A stretch of DNA of 64,000 bases from Hemibagrus wyckioides. Lineage: Eukaryota; Chordata; Actinopteri; Siluriformes; Bagridae. Shown here in pieces: positions 38,071-48,540 of the stretch. The notes under the pieces are model-generated. The model saw only the letters and a program-made list of their open reading frames with translations. It was not told where the DNA came from and ran no database searches. The stretch spans positions 6,344,259 through 6,408,258 of the forward strand of contig NC_080714.1 of the NCBI RefSeq assembly GCF_019097595.1, in the 5' to 3' direction. The first letter of the stretch is position 1, and each line of letters starts with the position of its first letter. The position numbers and the translations under genes were made by a program.

Positions 38071-38303
38071 GGAAGGGGGTAGTTTCAGTATTATTTGTGC
38101 TAATATATTGATGATTGTGACACTTTTAGATGATGTCAGACGGTAGTTGGAACAGCGATGGCTTAAATCTCCCCATATTGATAACACTGCCATAAAACCG
38201 CTTTATGAAAACAATTAAACTAACATGCTAGCAAAAACAGATGTTTTTCTCCTTCTACAGTACCTCATCTGTGGTCACCTCATCATCCCTAAGCTTAGGG
38301 TGT
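38071..38303. repeat. dispersed 250-bp repeat, copy 2
   Basis: Near-identical to 18989-19240 (about five substitutions, two nine-base units fewer) and likewise directly left of an inverted-dimer Tc1-like element. Confidence 0.8.
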
Positions 38304-38703
38304 ACTATATTGCCAAAAGTTTTGGGACACCCCTCCAAATCATTGAATTCAGGTGTTGGTTTTCAGGGGTTGGGCTTGACCCCTTAGTTCCAGTGAAATG
38401 AACTCTTAATGCTTCAGCTTCAAACCAAGATATTTTGAACAATTTCATGCTCCCAACTTTGTAGGAACAGTATGGGGATGACCCCTTCCTGTTCCAACAT
38501 GACTGTACACCAGTGCACAAAGCAAGGTCCATAAAGACATGGATGAGTGAGTTTGGTGTGGGGGCCTCTCCACTCCAGTCAACTGGCCTCTGACTCTCCA
38601 CTGTAATTCATCCCAAAGGTGTTCTATCGGTTGAGGTCAGGACTTTGTGAAGTTTCTCCACACCAAACTCACTCATCCATGTCTTCATGGACCTTGCTTT
38701 GTG
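38304..38703. mobile_element. inverted-dimer Tc1-like element, internally deleted and truncated copy
   Basis: The plus-oriented arm (38304-38560) starts with actatattgccaaaagtttt. A minus-oriented arm (about 38575-38703) ends within the transposase fragment, without the right terminal repeat. The centre is deleted, but the same cagt-tggc-type join seen in the other dimers can still be traced. Defective transposase sequence only. Confidence 0.75.
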
Positions 38704-39008
38704 GAAAAATGTGTTTAAACAAAGAGTTGTGTTTGATTTATATGTGGGGAAGTTAAATATGGATGAATTATGACCTATCATGTCTATTTAATTAAGACAT
38801 ATACAGTAAATTGTGTTAAAGATTTCAGGCACCCAAAGTCCATTCACCTACCATGATGTAGTTCAATATATAATCGACACTAGATGACTGTACATTACCC
38901 ACAATCCCCTGCATCTCAGCACTCATACCTGTGCCCTAACCAGCACTGGCTTCTGCATCTTTCATTGTCAAGCTTATGCTGTTGCGTCCAGCCCATTTTT
39001 ACGTTATA

Positions 39009-39542
39009 GACACTGATCAGGCATAACATTATGAGCAGTGGCAGGTGAAGTGAATAACACTGATGATCTCCTCATCATGGCACCTGTTAGTGGGTGGGAT
39101 ATATTAGGCAGCAAGTGAACATTTTATCCTCAAAGTTGATGTGTTAGAAGCAGGAAAAATGGACAAGCGTAAGGATTTAAGTGAGTTTGATGAATGGCCA
39201 AATTGTGATTGCTAGACGACTGGATCAGAGCATCTCCAAAACTGCAGCTCTTGTGGGGTGTTCCCATTCTGCAGTGGTCAGTATCTATCAAAAGTGGTCC
39301 AAGTGGTGAACCGGTCATGGGCGGCCAAGGCTCATTGATGCACGTGGGGTGTGAAGGCTGGTCCGTGTGATCCGATCCAATAGACGAGCTACTGTTGCTC
39401 AAATTGCTGAAGAAGTTAATGCTGGTTCTGATAGAAAGGTCAGAATATACAGTGCATGATGGGTCAGGGCTGTTTTGGCAGCAAAAGGGGGACCAACACA
39501 ATATTAGGCAGGTGGTCATAATGTTATGTTTGACTGGTGTAT
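39009..39542 (+). mobile_element. mariner/Tc1-like element, internally deleted
   Basis: Ends are cactgatcaggcataacatt and, inverted, acaccagtcaaacataacat, about 25-bp terminal repeats next to TA. The plus strand starts a transposase-like frame near 39159 ([12 protein letters not shown]) resembling the helix-turn-helix start of mariner-type transposases. It is broken by a stop and frameshifts, and the catalytic part is absent. The minus-strand open frame over it is a shadow. Confidence 0.75.
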
Positions 39543-41368
39543 ATCGCCTATGTTCATGACTCGTTTCACTGTTTTCTGTTTCATTGCCTTTGTTTTCAGT
39601 GCCTCTGAAAAATAATGACAATTGCACCTCAGCTACAGCTGTATACAGTACTGTATAATTAAAAACAAAGTTTCGATTTAGATTTCTAAACTTTCCTTTT
39701 CCAGGCGACTACCTGCTAATAGTTAGCAAGAATTTATCATTATTTTTCCTTAAAAATCGACACAGCAGCACTTTAGTCCTTTAGCCGTCTTTGGCCTGCT
39801 GTTGCACCGGTCAGCTGAAATAGTGCTGTATATAATGAACTCAGAAACTACACTGATCTATTAGTTCCTCAAGAGAGGTTGCTGTTTTAGAAAGGACATT
39901 ACATTTACTTCTGCATTATTTACTGTCCAGTGTCACCCAAATGAGGATGAGGCTCCCTTCTAAGCCTGGATCCTCTCAAGGTTTCTTCCTCTCAGGCACC
40001 ACCCTCACCTCAGGCTTTCTCATTAGGGATAAATAACTATTTGTGCAAGATCCATAAATATATCTTATAGTGTTTTGTCTTTAAACAATAGACCATTGGA
40101 TTAGACAAAAACATCATGAAGGCTGTCTGAGGAAGTCTCCAAGTCTGCCCAAGAGCTGCATCAGGTTCTCCAGAATGTTCTTCAGGAAATGAAAGACAAA
40201 CCTTCATCCGAAAATTCTGTTTCTGGGAAAGCTAATCAATCCGTCTGTTTTTGGAGTGACATCACTTCCTCACAGAGAATACGAAGAGGCAGCCAACAAA
40301 TATATAAACAGCTCTTTGTGAAAACTCAAACGCTGTCAGAAATGGAGTGAAAGAACACTGCCACCTTGTGGTGCTAGTGTTTGCTTTAATCCACATTATG
40401 GATCATTTTATATCATTTGTTATAGGTTGCTTATATCTCTTTGGATGATTGTTGAAGGGTGTGTGTTTTGCTTTGTACTCTTGTTGTTGCTTGAACGTTT
40501 ATTAGCATTAGCACGTTTATTAGCACGCTGAACACGTCCTCAGTGGCTAGGTTCAAAAATAAATGGAAAGTCCATTATTGTTCAGGAGAAAATATTTGAC
40601 CACTGCAGGAGTGCGAGAGGTCACCAGCACCACTTGACTCATTTGTGCGGTGTAGAGCCTCAGCCTGCAGGAGTCACACAGTCCCATCAGGGAGTAACAA
40701 CCTTCTGATTACAAACCCATTAGGCTACTCAGTGGAGCACACTTCCTGCTGTTAGATGGAGTCAGAGCACCGCGCCTCAACGGGGATTTCTGGGAAAAGA
40801 TTGATTGCAGAGATGTCTGTTAGCACATGTGGAACTCGGACACACAGACAAGAGGGCAGTGTTAAGCAAGCTCCAGTTAGCCAGACAGGGTTTAGAAGGC
40901 TGAAGGAAGGGAAAGTTAAGGTCATTCATCTCTGACAAAACAGTTTAGGTAGCATTGAAGACGTGTGCATGAATACAAGCACTGAACTTGGGGTGCTATT
41001 ACTGTCTCACTTATATTTCATTTACTAATATACGAGTAAGTTTCAGATAAATGACTGAAAAGATAAACAGATGAATTGTTTGCCTGAGTCCCAGCCCACT
41101 AGAAATACACATTAATTTGAAATATAATCATTAAAATAATATATCAAGAGAAAAATAATAAATGTAAATCTTAAACTCGAAACATCCTTCTCTAGGAGTC
41201 TTAAAAACCTACATTTTAGCTTCCCACATTAAAAACTCATTCCTATGACACATTTGAAAAATTCCACAGAAAACATTAATCTTCAACAAAGTTCAGTTTT
41301 TCCCAAGATTATGGGAATCTCTCTCTCTCAGGGCGTTAGTATGGACTGTAGTTAAACATATTGCCTAT
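39543..41368. other. intergenic interval with one old dispersed repeat
   Basis: A block at about 39905-40060 (gtccagtgtcacccaaatga, then tcaaggtttcttcctctcag) resembles an old repeat widespread in teleost genomes. The remainder shows nothing recognisable. Confidence 0.4.
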
Positions 41369-42164
41369 ACTATATTGCCAAATGTTTTGGGACACCCCTA
41401 CAAATCACTGAATTCAGGTGTTGTTTTTTGGGGGACCCCTTAGTTCCAGTAAAAGGAACTCTTAATGCTTCAGCATACCAAGACATTTTGGACGATTTCA
41501 TGCTTTGTGGGAACAGTTTGGGGATGACCCCTTCCTGTTCCAACATGACTGCACACCAGTGCACAATGCAAGGTCCATAAAGACATGGATGAGCGAGTTT
41601 GGTGTGGAGGAACTTGACTGGCTTGCACAAAGTCCTGACCTCAACACCTTTGAGATGAATTAGAGCGGAGACTGTGAGCCAGGTCTTCTCATCCAACATC
41701 AGTGCCTGACCTCACAAATGCACTTCTAGTGGAACGGTCAAAAATTCCCATAAACACACTCCTAAACCTTGTGGAAAGCCTTCCCAGAAGATTTGAAGCT
41801 GTTATAGCTGCAAAGGGCGGGACAACTCCATATTACATTCATGTGCATGTAAAGGCAGACGTCCCAGTTTTGACCTGGCTCGCAGTCTCCGCGCTGGACT
41901 ACACAACCAAACTCGCTCATCCATGTCTTTATGGACCTTGCTTTGTGCACTGATGTGCAGTCATGTTGAAACAGGAAGGGGTCATCCCCAAACTGTTCCC
42001 ACAAAGTTGAGAGAATGAATTTTTGTCCAAAATGTCTTGGTATGACGCTGAAGCATTAAGAATTCCTTTCACTGGAACTAAGGGGCCACGCTTGAACCCT
42101 TTAAAAACACCACCTGAATTCAAGGATTTGGAGGGGTGTCCCAAAACTTTTGACAATATAGTGT
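41369..42164. mobile_element. inverted-dimer Tc1-like element, opposite arrangement
   Basis: The left arm (41369-41865) is a nearly full-length plus-oriented half-element; the right arm (about 41873-42164) is a shorter minus-oriented copy. Both outer ends carry tatattgcc-type terminal repeats. The central junction (gacgtcccagttttgacctg) equals that of the 19241-20110 copy read on the other strand, so the two insertions derive from one dimeric ancestor. The transposase fragment carries indels and a deletion in the NPIEH region. Confidence 0.85.
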
Positions 42165-42591
42165 ATTTGCTAATACTAGTTTAAAAAACCTTTAATTTCC
42201 TCACTGAAATTGAAATTTGGACTTCATTGTTGACATCATTGTTGTTTAAAGGGCTGATTGTGAAATTTGGAATTCATTTAAATTTGCAGGACTACTCACC
42301 CTTAAGGTTTGTGCTTGAATTACAGAAGCACTGGTTTTAAAGTTTGGTTTTAGGCTAATAATAAAAATATTATTAAAAAATAATCGCATAAGAGAATACA
42401 TGCTTTCTTCATTCCTGTGTCCCTGTGGCCCTCTAGTGATCAGATGAGGAGCAGACAAGCTTGAGTTTATACGCTCAAGTAGCAATGAATCTAACGTGGA
42501 TTTCATAGCCACAGCGACTTGGCCAATCACTTCTTTAAATAAAAGAATTAACTCACTCTGGTGATACAGAATATATATATAAAAATGGCTT

Positions 42592-42641
<50 letters not shown>

Positions 42642-44232
42642 GCAATTTTTCTCCTATTTCTAAAAACAAATAGAATAAATACTAAATACTGTATGAAGCT
42701 CATTTCCGAACAATTGTACTCATTTTAAGATAAACCATATTCTATTGGCAGATCATTTCAGAACAAAACAACCCCTGATGGAAAAAACTCAACATGTCAT
42801 GCTCAGAAACTGTGCAAGTAACCACACAAGTGACATCATGTGCATAACATGAGATAAATAAAAACCAGGCTGTAGAGGAGGCGACCATGGACACCGCATG
42901 CTGTAGAGAAATTTCTGAGAAAGAAAAACAATTAATACGTGAACTTGCAAGCTACAAATTTCACGGATCTCTCGGAAAAAAAAAGATAACAGGGAGGTTT
43001 ATAATGTGTACAGTGTCCACAATTTCTGGAACGTACCATTACTGTTATGATGAACATCTCCATTATAAAACTAAAAATACTATAAGAAACACCACAATGT
43101 CAAATCAAAGATTAATGAATAAGCATTCACTCTCACTCGATCATTTACATCAGTAAACTTTATATTTGAAAAAGGAAAAAAAGGTGAAGAAAGCACAGCT
43201 AACATTACAATTCACAACAATCTTTTTTTTTTTCTTTCCATCAAACAAGTCACCAGAGGTGGAGTTCTGTGTTTATGAAAATATGCCACTTGTGTGAAGG
43301 CCAGGACATAAAAAAAAAAAAAATAATAATAATAATAATAATAATAATAAACTGGCTTTTTCGTTCTCTCATTTCGGTCATATATCAAAGTCTTGTGTGA
43401 AGAATGACATGCACAGAAAAACATACAACCCTGTCTACTATTATTTAATATATTTATAATCATTTAAAGAGACAATACACATATTTACACAAACATTATT
43501 ACTTAGTATTGCTTTGATAATCATTTCCCTTGTAGATGAATGAAAACGAAAAAAGTAAATGAAAAAGGATGGATAGATCAGGGCTGCTCAAAAACATACT
43601 ACTCAAGTCACCGGGCTGGAATGTGCTGCATGAATCATTTTTGGGCCTGGGGTTTGAGCAGCCCTGAATTCCATGGATGTGCTTGTACAAGAATGAGTGT
43701 GTTTGTACGTGTGAATACTTTTTTATTTTTTTTTTATTAATAAGAAAGCGATAAATCACTCAAAAACCCCTTAAATTCGACCTTGCACTCAAACACACAA
43801 TGGAAACCGGTCCCGTGTGCACTATACATTTCCTGTGATGACTATTACGAAGTCCCGAAGCAGGTTCCGTGAAAACCCAAACCGAACATAGAAAGATGTT
43901 TAAATGGATCCATGATAAAGAGAGATCGTGTATACTGAAACGGAAAAAAAAAAAAAAAAAATAGAGAAGCCTAATACAATGTGATGAATTTGCAGGGAAG
44001 GTTTAAAGTGTAGGATAATTGCTGAACTGGTTTATACACCTCGTCATCCCCTCCCAGAGTCAACAGCTAGCAAGCTTCGCACGCAGCTTGAAAGAGGTAG
44101 AGGGCGCTCTTCCTCTAAAGCAAAAGGAATGCTGCGTGTTCTGTGCAGGTTACTCAGGATTCGCTGTGCTCTCTGTGCTGGAAGGAGTGAGGGAGGTGAA
44201 GGAAGGATGGAGGGAGAGAGAGAGCGGAGGGC
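42165..44232 (-). other. downstream region of pdlim2, including its 3' UTR
   Basis: The 3' UTR must start at 44232 and extend left. Minus-strand AATAAA-type signals occur near 43733, but the true end cannot be fixed. The interval also has a TA repeat at 42593-42638 and an ATA repeat at 43318-43350. An 89-codon plus frame at 42887-43156 has no known domain. Confidence 0.45.
42593..42638. repeat. (TA)n microsatellite
   Basis: Uninterrupted TA dinucleotides over about 45 bases, in the intergenic region. Confidence 0.92.
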
Positions 44233-44425
44233 TCAGTGGTGAGGGGAGACGGGGTGGCGGTAGCCCGCACCGGGCCCCTGATAGCGTTGGCGTGCGTGCT
44301 TCTCGCAGAACAGCTCGTCTTCCACCCAGAAGTGGCCGCGCATCTTCAGGTTGAGGCCACAATCTGCGCACGTGTAACAGTCGGGGTGACGGAAACGATC
44401 GTCGATGATCCTCACCGCCTGGGTA
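44233..44425 (-). CDS. pdlim2: pdlim2 last coding exon: second part of LIM domain and C-terminus
   Basis: This terminal exon starts after the acceptor gtgttccag and ends at a TGA (44235-44233). It encodes TQAVRIIDDRFRHPDCYTC, then ADCGLNLKMRGHFWVEDEL and FCEKHARQRY, with a short tail ending SPHH. With the preceding exon it completes a LIM zinc-binding domain, CX2C-X17-HX2C-X2-CX2C-X17-CX2H, with all eight ligands present. The block GLNLKMRGHFWV, followed by CEKHARQRY, is diagnostic of PDLIM2 (mystique) and not of PDLIM1, 3 or 4. PDLIM2 links actin-associated proteins and acts in the nucleus in turnover of STAT and NF-kB factors (family knowledge). The tail after ARQRY differs from mammalian PDLIM2. 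The 3' UTR must run below 44233. Confidence 0.95.
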
Positions 44426-44689
44426 CTGGAACACAACCCCAAAAAAATAACGTATTACACACTAAACACAGAAATCATGTCCACCAGATTGAAGCTACCA
44501 AAAGCCTTGTATTCTTTCTACACCTCAGTGATTTCTGCTATAGCTTTTAAAATGGACAGATTTCTAGGATTTATTTGTGTAAGGAATAACACGACTGTGC
44601 ATGCTGTTATAGGAACCAATAATGGGTTAATAAATGGGAATAATAGTTACAGACTTCACTATTATTATTTAACTTCCCCTAGATCTCTG

Positions 44690-44940
44690 TACAGCCGAGT
44701 CACTGATAATCTTCGAACGACGGATGAAGACTTACCTCTTCCTGAAGTACTTAAACTAGCTCTTCTTTTTCCTTGTCTGTTTTATGTATTATTGTATGTA
44801 TACAGTTTTTAGGCTGATGGTGTCCCAAGTCTGTGACCTGTTGAACCAGTGTTAATGTATTCATTGACCGAGACTCTTGCACATCGCTCTGGACAAGAGC
44901 GTCTGCCAAATGCCAGAAATGTAAATGTATTTCGCTTCTA
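44690..44940 (+). repeat. dispersed repeat, plus copy, in pdlim2 last intron
   Basis: Contains cgacggatgaagacttacct and, at the end, tcgctctggacaagagcgtc with tgccaaatgccagaaatgta. The same parts recur in inverse order and orientation at 45205-45600. It resembles an abundant teleost repeat, but I cannot name the family. Confidence 0.6.
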
Positions 44941-45204
44941 CCACAGCAGATTATGAACTGTTAAATATTATTTATTTTTTATTTCTGAAACAACAAAACA
45001 TCGATTTCTTTTAATACAAATGTAATTCGCACCATGTAGTCATTCAGATGCACTAAAGTAAAATAAAGCACAAAATCAAGTTCAATACATGTATTCAATG
45101 TTAAAATATATAATTTATCATTTTTTTCCCCCAATTAATTTACCTCAAGTAAATGTTAGATTTCTCTTATTTACAACAATAAATACTTTTCCCATTTATT
45201 AACA

Positions 45205-45600
45205 TGACATTTCTGGTATTTTGCAGACACTTTTATCCAGAGCGATGTAAAAAGGGCTTTGAAACCTCTATCAGTGAATACATTAACACTGGTTCAATAG
45301 GTCACAGACTTAGGGAATGTAAATAAAATAAAATAAAAATATAAAATAAAATAAAAATATAAAAAAATAAAACAAAGTATAATAAAATAAAATAAAATAG
45401 ATGAATAAATAAAATAAAAACTGTGTTGGGAGTTATATATCTATGTTGGGAGGATTTTTTTTTTTTTTTTACACAACATACAACACATAAAATAAACAGA
45501 GGAAATAAGAGCTAGTTTAAAGTGTTCCAGAAAGAGGTAGGTCTTCATCCATCGCTTAAAGACGGCCAGTGACTCTAGGGGAGGTTCGTTCCTCCACCTT
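45205..45600 (-). repeat. dispersed repeat, minus copy, interrupted by A-rich repeat
   Basis: Homologous to 44690-44940 on the other strand, with both end parts present (ttttatccagagcgatgtaa; gaggtaggtcttcatccatc). About 160 bp of (ATAAA)-like sequence, a poly-T tract and other AT-rich DNA at 45318-45500 separate the two ends. Confidence 0.6.
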
Positions 45601-45879
45601 GGTGCCAGAACAGAAGAAAGTCTAGATGTATACCTACCTCTTACCCTGAGAAATGGTGGGACCAGTAAATATTAATCTTGGTGATAATAATAATCTTAAG
45701 AGCCAGTTGTATTTGAACCTAAAATGGTATCCACTGAATACACGTCCTCACACCCAAAGGCGTGCTTTTATCTTCTTTCCTTTTCTTTAACAGCATAACA
45801 AGTGCCTTCACACGCAAAATCCTACGTGAGTCAGTATGAGGTTGTTGCAGTGATGCAGCTCTGATTCTCACAGGTGTAT

Positions 45880-46090
45880 AAAGGTAAATGAATTATGAGA
45901 ACAGCATTACCCCCAGGCTTAACCAACATTACGTGCTTTATTACCAACTTATTAATCTCTAATTAGGCAATAAATTCGCGCACCACAACAACAAGCCAGG
46001 ACACAACATGCGTTTGGGTGTTAACGGTTTTTTTCCCTGCTGCATGTCATGACTAATTTACTGCCGTGTATAGGATGAAAACCCGTGAGC
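45880..46090. other. candidate conserved noncoding element near a pdlim2 exon
   Basis: Complex sequence with homeodomain-like sites (cttattaatctctaattagg) immediately downstream of the exon at 46114. No repeat was seen in it. Regulatory role inferred only from motifs. Confidence 0.18.
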
Positions 46091-46113
46091 GTTAATAAGC
46101 GTGTCTCTCTTAC

Positions 46114-46225
46114 ACAATGTTGTTGCCGCATTTTTCACAGGTGTGGTATTTCTGGACGCCAGCGACAGAAGACACTGGTTTCGGTGGGGTTGGGGACAGC
46201 TTTCCTGGAAACATCAGCGCAGCCT
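46114..46225 (-). CDS. pdlim2: pdlim2 coding exon: linker and first zinc ligands of the LIM domain
   Basis: This 112-nt exon follows the acceptor ttttaaacag and ends at donor GTAAGA. Its first two bases complete a Glu codon with the last base of the exon at 48333. It reads AALMFPGKLSPTPPKPVSS, then VAGVQKYHTCEKCGNNI, and ends with GT of a Val codon completed by the last exon. The CEKC motif supplies the first two zinc ligands of the LIM domain. The preceding Pro-rich linker matches the corresponding region of PDLIM2. The intron to the last exon is 1688 bp. Confidence 0.93.
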
Positions 46226-46593
46226 CTGTTTAAAAAAAAAAGAAAAAGATAAAAAATATACACAATTAAATCTATAGCCTAAAAATTTGGACCTCAGTCA
46301 TTTATCAAGCGGTCATCTCATGTCGAAACGGGTGAACTGACTGACCTTGCTTTTATAATGGTGCTGATTAGAGCTGCTAACGATTAAACAAAGGTTGCTT
46401 AACCGTTGTACAGAATTCCTTCACCAACATTATCAAATCCGGTCATTCAGTTTAGTATTAAACGAATTTGAAACACAGTTCAACAGAAATTCTACACTAG
46501 GGGGCGCAATGTAATTGTTGAGCAAATAATGCAGCCAGAACCTAGGCATCATTCAATATGAATAATGATTTCTTGAACAAACTTTAATCTTTA

Positions 46594-47071
46594 TTTATAA
46601 ATAAATAAATAATAAATAAACAATTAATTAAATAAATAAACAAACAAACAAATAATTAATTAATTAAATTAAATAAATTAAATAAATAATGGAAGTTTTA
46701 ACTGGGAAAACAATGTTTTAACTGGGAATCCACTCACTGGAAATGCTTTAGTAGCAAACTGCAAAAAACTGAGCATTTTATTCATTCACTACCATTCATG
46801 ATTTTAAAAAAAGACAACAAAATTTATAAATAATTTAATAATAAATAAACAATTAATGTAATAAATAAAATAAAATAAAATAAAATAAAATAAAATAAAA
46901 TAAAATAAAATAAAATAAAATAAAATAAAATAAAATAATGGAAGTTTTAACTGGGAAAACAATGTTTTAACTGGGAATCCACTCACTGGAAATGCTTTAA
47001 CAGCAAACTGCAAAAAAACCGAGCATTTTATTCATCCACTACCATTCAAGTTTTAAAAAAAGACAACAAAA
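46594..47071. repeat. tandem duplication of an approximately 240-250-bp unit
   Basis: The segment aatggaagttttaactggga through tttaaaaaaagacaacaaaa occurs at 46688-46822 and again at 46937-47071 with few changes, each preceded by AT-rich sequence containing aataaacaattaat. The second copy has an added (AAAAT)n array at 46862-46937. Confidence 0.88.
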
Positions 47072-47770
47072 GCCTTTATCCATCATCCTGTGTGCTGCAC
47101 AAAAGAGCTGAGTGACTAAATGCTAAAATATGTCCAATTCTTGTCAAACTGTTTCATGCTTTTCCACAACAAAATCAGGCAAATCTGTTTGGTTCCAGCA
47201 CAAAAAACGCTGGAACGCTTAAACTGGTGACGTCAAGGGCCCTCGAAGGCACTCTCGTTTTGTCACAAACAGTTTGGGCAAATAATTTTCATGACCACAT
47301 TTAAAATAAGACGTGAAACGAAATATTTCATCTGCGAGTTCAGAGGAGAATGCAACAAAGTAAATAGGAGACACATTTCTTGAACAAAAGTTCCTTTGTG
47401 CAGAGACGCACGCTGAGAACGAACAGCTCAGAGTAATAAAATATGCATCTGATGAAGATAATTGTTTTCTAGGATGATATCGGAGTGTTGACAGCTGAGG
47501 ATTTGAATTTAGATGGTTAAAATGTGTTTAAGGGAATTCACGTACGCTGGGGAATTTACACTGTGCATTGTGGTGTCTGATTATGTAATGGATCATCTCT
47601 TAAACCGGTGAATAATAATGTCCTAAATGAGGGGGAAAAATAATAATAATTTACAGTTTAGTTTGGGATTTTATTGTTTTCCAAGGAAAAACACACGAAA
47701 TTAGTCTGAATAGAAAATATAGCAAAAGAACAGGGCATGCTGACATGTCAGAGTTAGAAATAATGATTTT

Positions 47771-47990
47771 GATGGAGGAGATGAATGTTGCCTTCATCGA
47801 AAAAACCACCTTTTGCAGCAGTTACAGCCTGGGCATTCTAGCTGTCGATTTTTCAAGAAAATCTGATGAGATGAGATTTCACCCCATGCTTCCTGGAGCA
47901 TCTCCCACAAGATGGATTGGCTGATGGAGTCTTTCACCATAGCTGAAACATGCAAGTGATTGAGCGGTAGTGTAAAATGCAAATTTTCCC
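47771..47990. mobile_element. possible transposon relic
   Basis: The text aaccaccttttgcagcagtt, then acagcctgggcattctagct, and ctcccacaagatggattggc resembles the 5' region of a dispersed DNA transposon family of fish in reverse orientation. No ends were identified. Low certainty. Confidence 0.3.
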
Positions 47991-48301
47991 TATTTGACCT
48001 CCACGCCCTTTATTCTTCGAACTCTTGAGAAGCCTGATGTGACAAGCAGATCATATTTCTGCATCATAAAAGCGTTACTGCTGCACAGTCATAAGAAGAG
48101 CGAGAGGAACGCACAACACACACGTTCACACATGCCCAGACTGACCTCAAGGTCAAGTATTACTGTTGACGTCACAGATAAAATACAGACTTTAATACAC
48201 AGGTAATAAAAGGTTACTCAATGACTCATTTGGACAAAAGGTTGCAGTGACTTGGCCCATTTTTTACATGTTGGACTTTTCTTTATTCAGACAGTTTCAC
48301 A

Positions 48302-48327
48302 GTGTGTGTGTGTGTGTGTGTGTGTGT
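48302..48327. repeat. CA repeat directly after a pdlim2 splice donor
   Basis: On the transcribed strand the intron begins gtaaaa and continues as (CA)13. Intronic CA repeats near donors are known binding sites for hnRNP L; an effect here is inferred. Confidence 0.85.
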
Positions 48328-48332
48328 TTTAC

Positions 48333-48472
48333 CTTTCTCATCAGCCTCCAACACTTCTTGCAGCATTTTGAAGGTGTTGGACTGGCGAGGAGCCGCACGT
48401 GACTCCTTGTTCTCCTGAATCATCTTGTACACCTCTGACTCACGGTCGAACCGCTGCATCGCAAAGTCCGAG
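48333..48472 (-). CDS. pdlim2: pdlim2 coding exon: DUF4749-type internal conserved region
   Basis: This 140-nt exon has acceptor ctgttag and donor GTAAAA. Its first base completes a Ser codon and its last base starts a Glu codon. It encodes SDFAMQRFDRESEVYKMI, then QENKESRAAPRQSNTFKML and QEVLEADEK, with the SEVYKMIQEN and APRQS signatures of the DUF4749 segment of PDLIM proteins. The match to mammalian PDLIM2 (S-EVFKMLQEN, RAAPRQS) is strong. The intron begins with a long CA repeat (48302-48327 on the plus strand) four bases after the donor dinucleotide, which may matter for splicing. Confidence 0.93.
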
Positions 48473-48540
48473 CTAACAGACAGAGACGGACGGACAGACA
48501 GACAAGAGACAGACACGGGAACAGAAGGGAAATAAATCAT

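Noticed and set aside
42887..43156. 89-codon plus-strand frame as a small gene
   Set aside because: No known domain, low-complexity end, no neighbouring exon or promoter; it may be a transposon remnant.
44233..44425. pdlim1, pdlim3 or pdlim4
   Set aside because: The block GLNLKMRGHFWV with CEKHARQRY is specific to PDLIM2; the others have different residues there.
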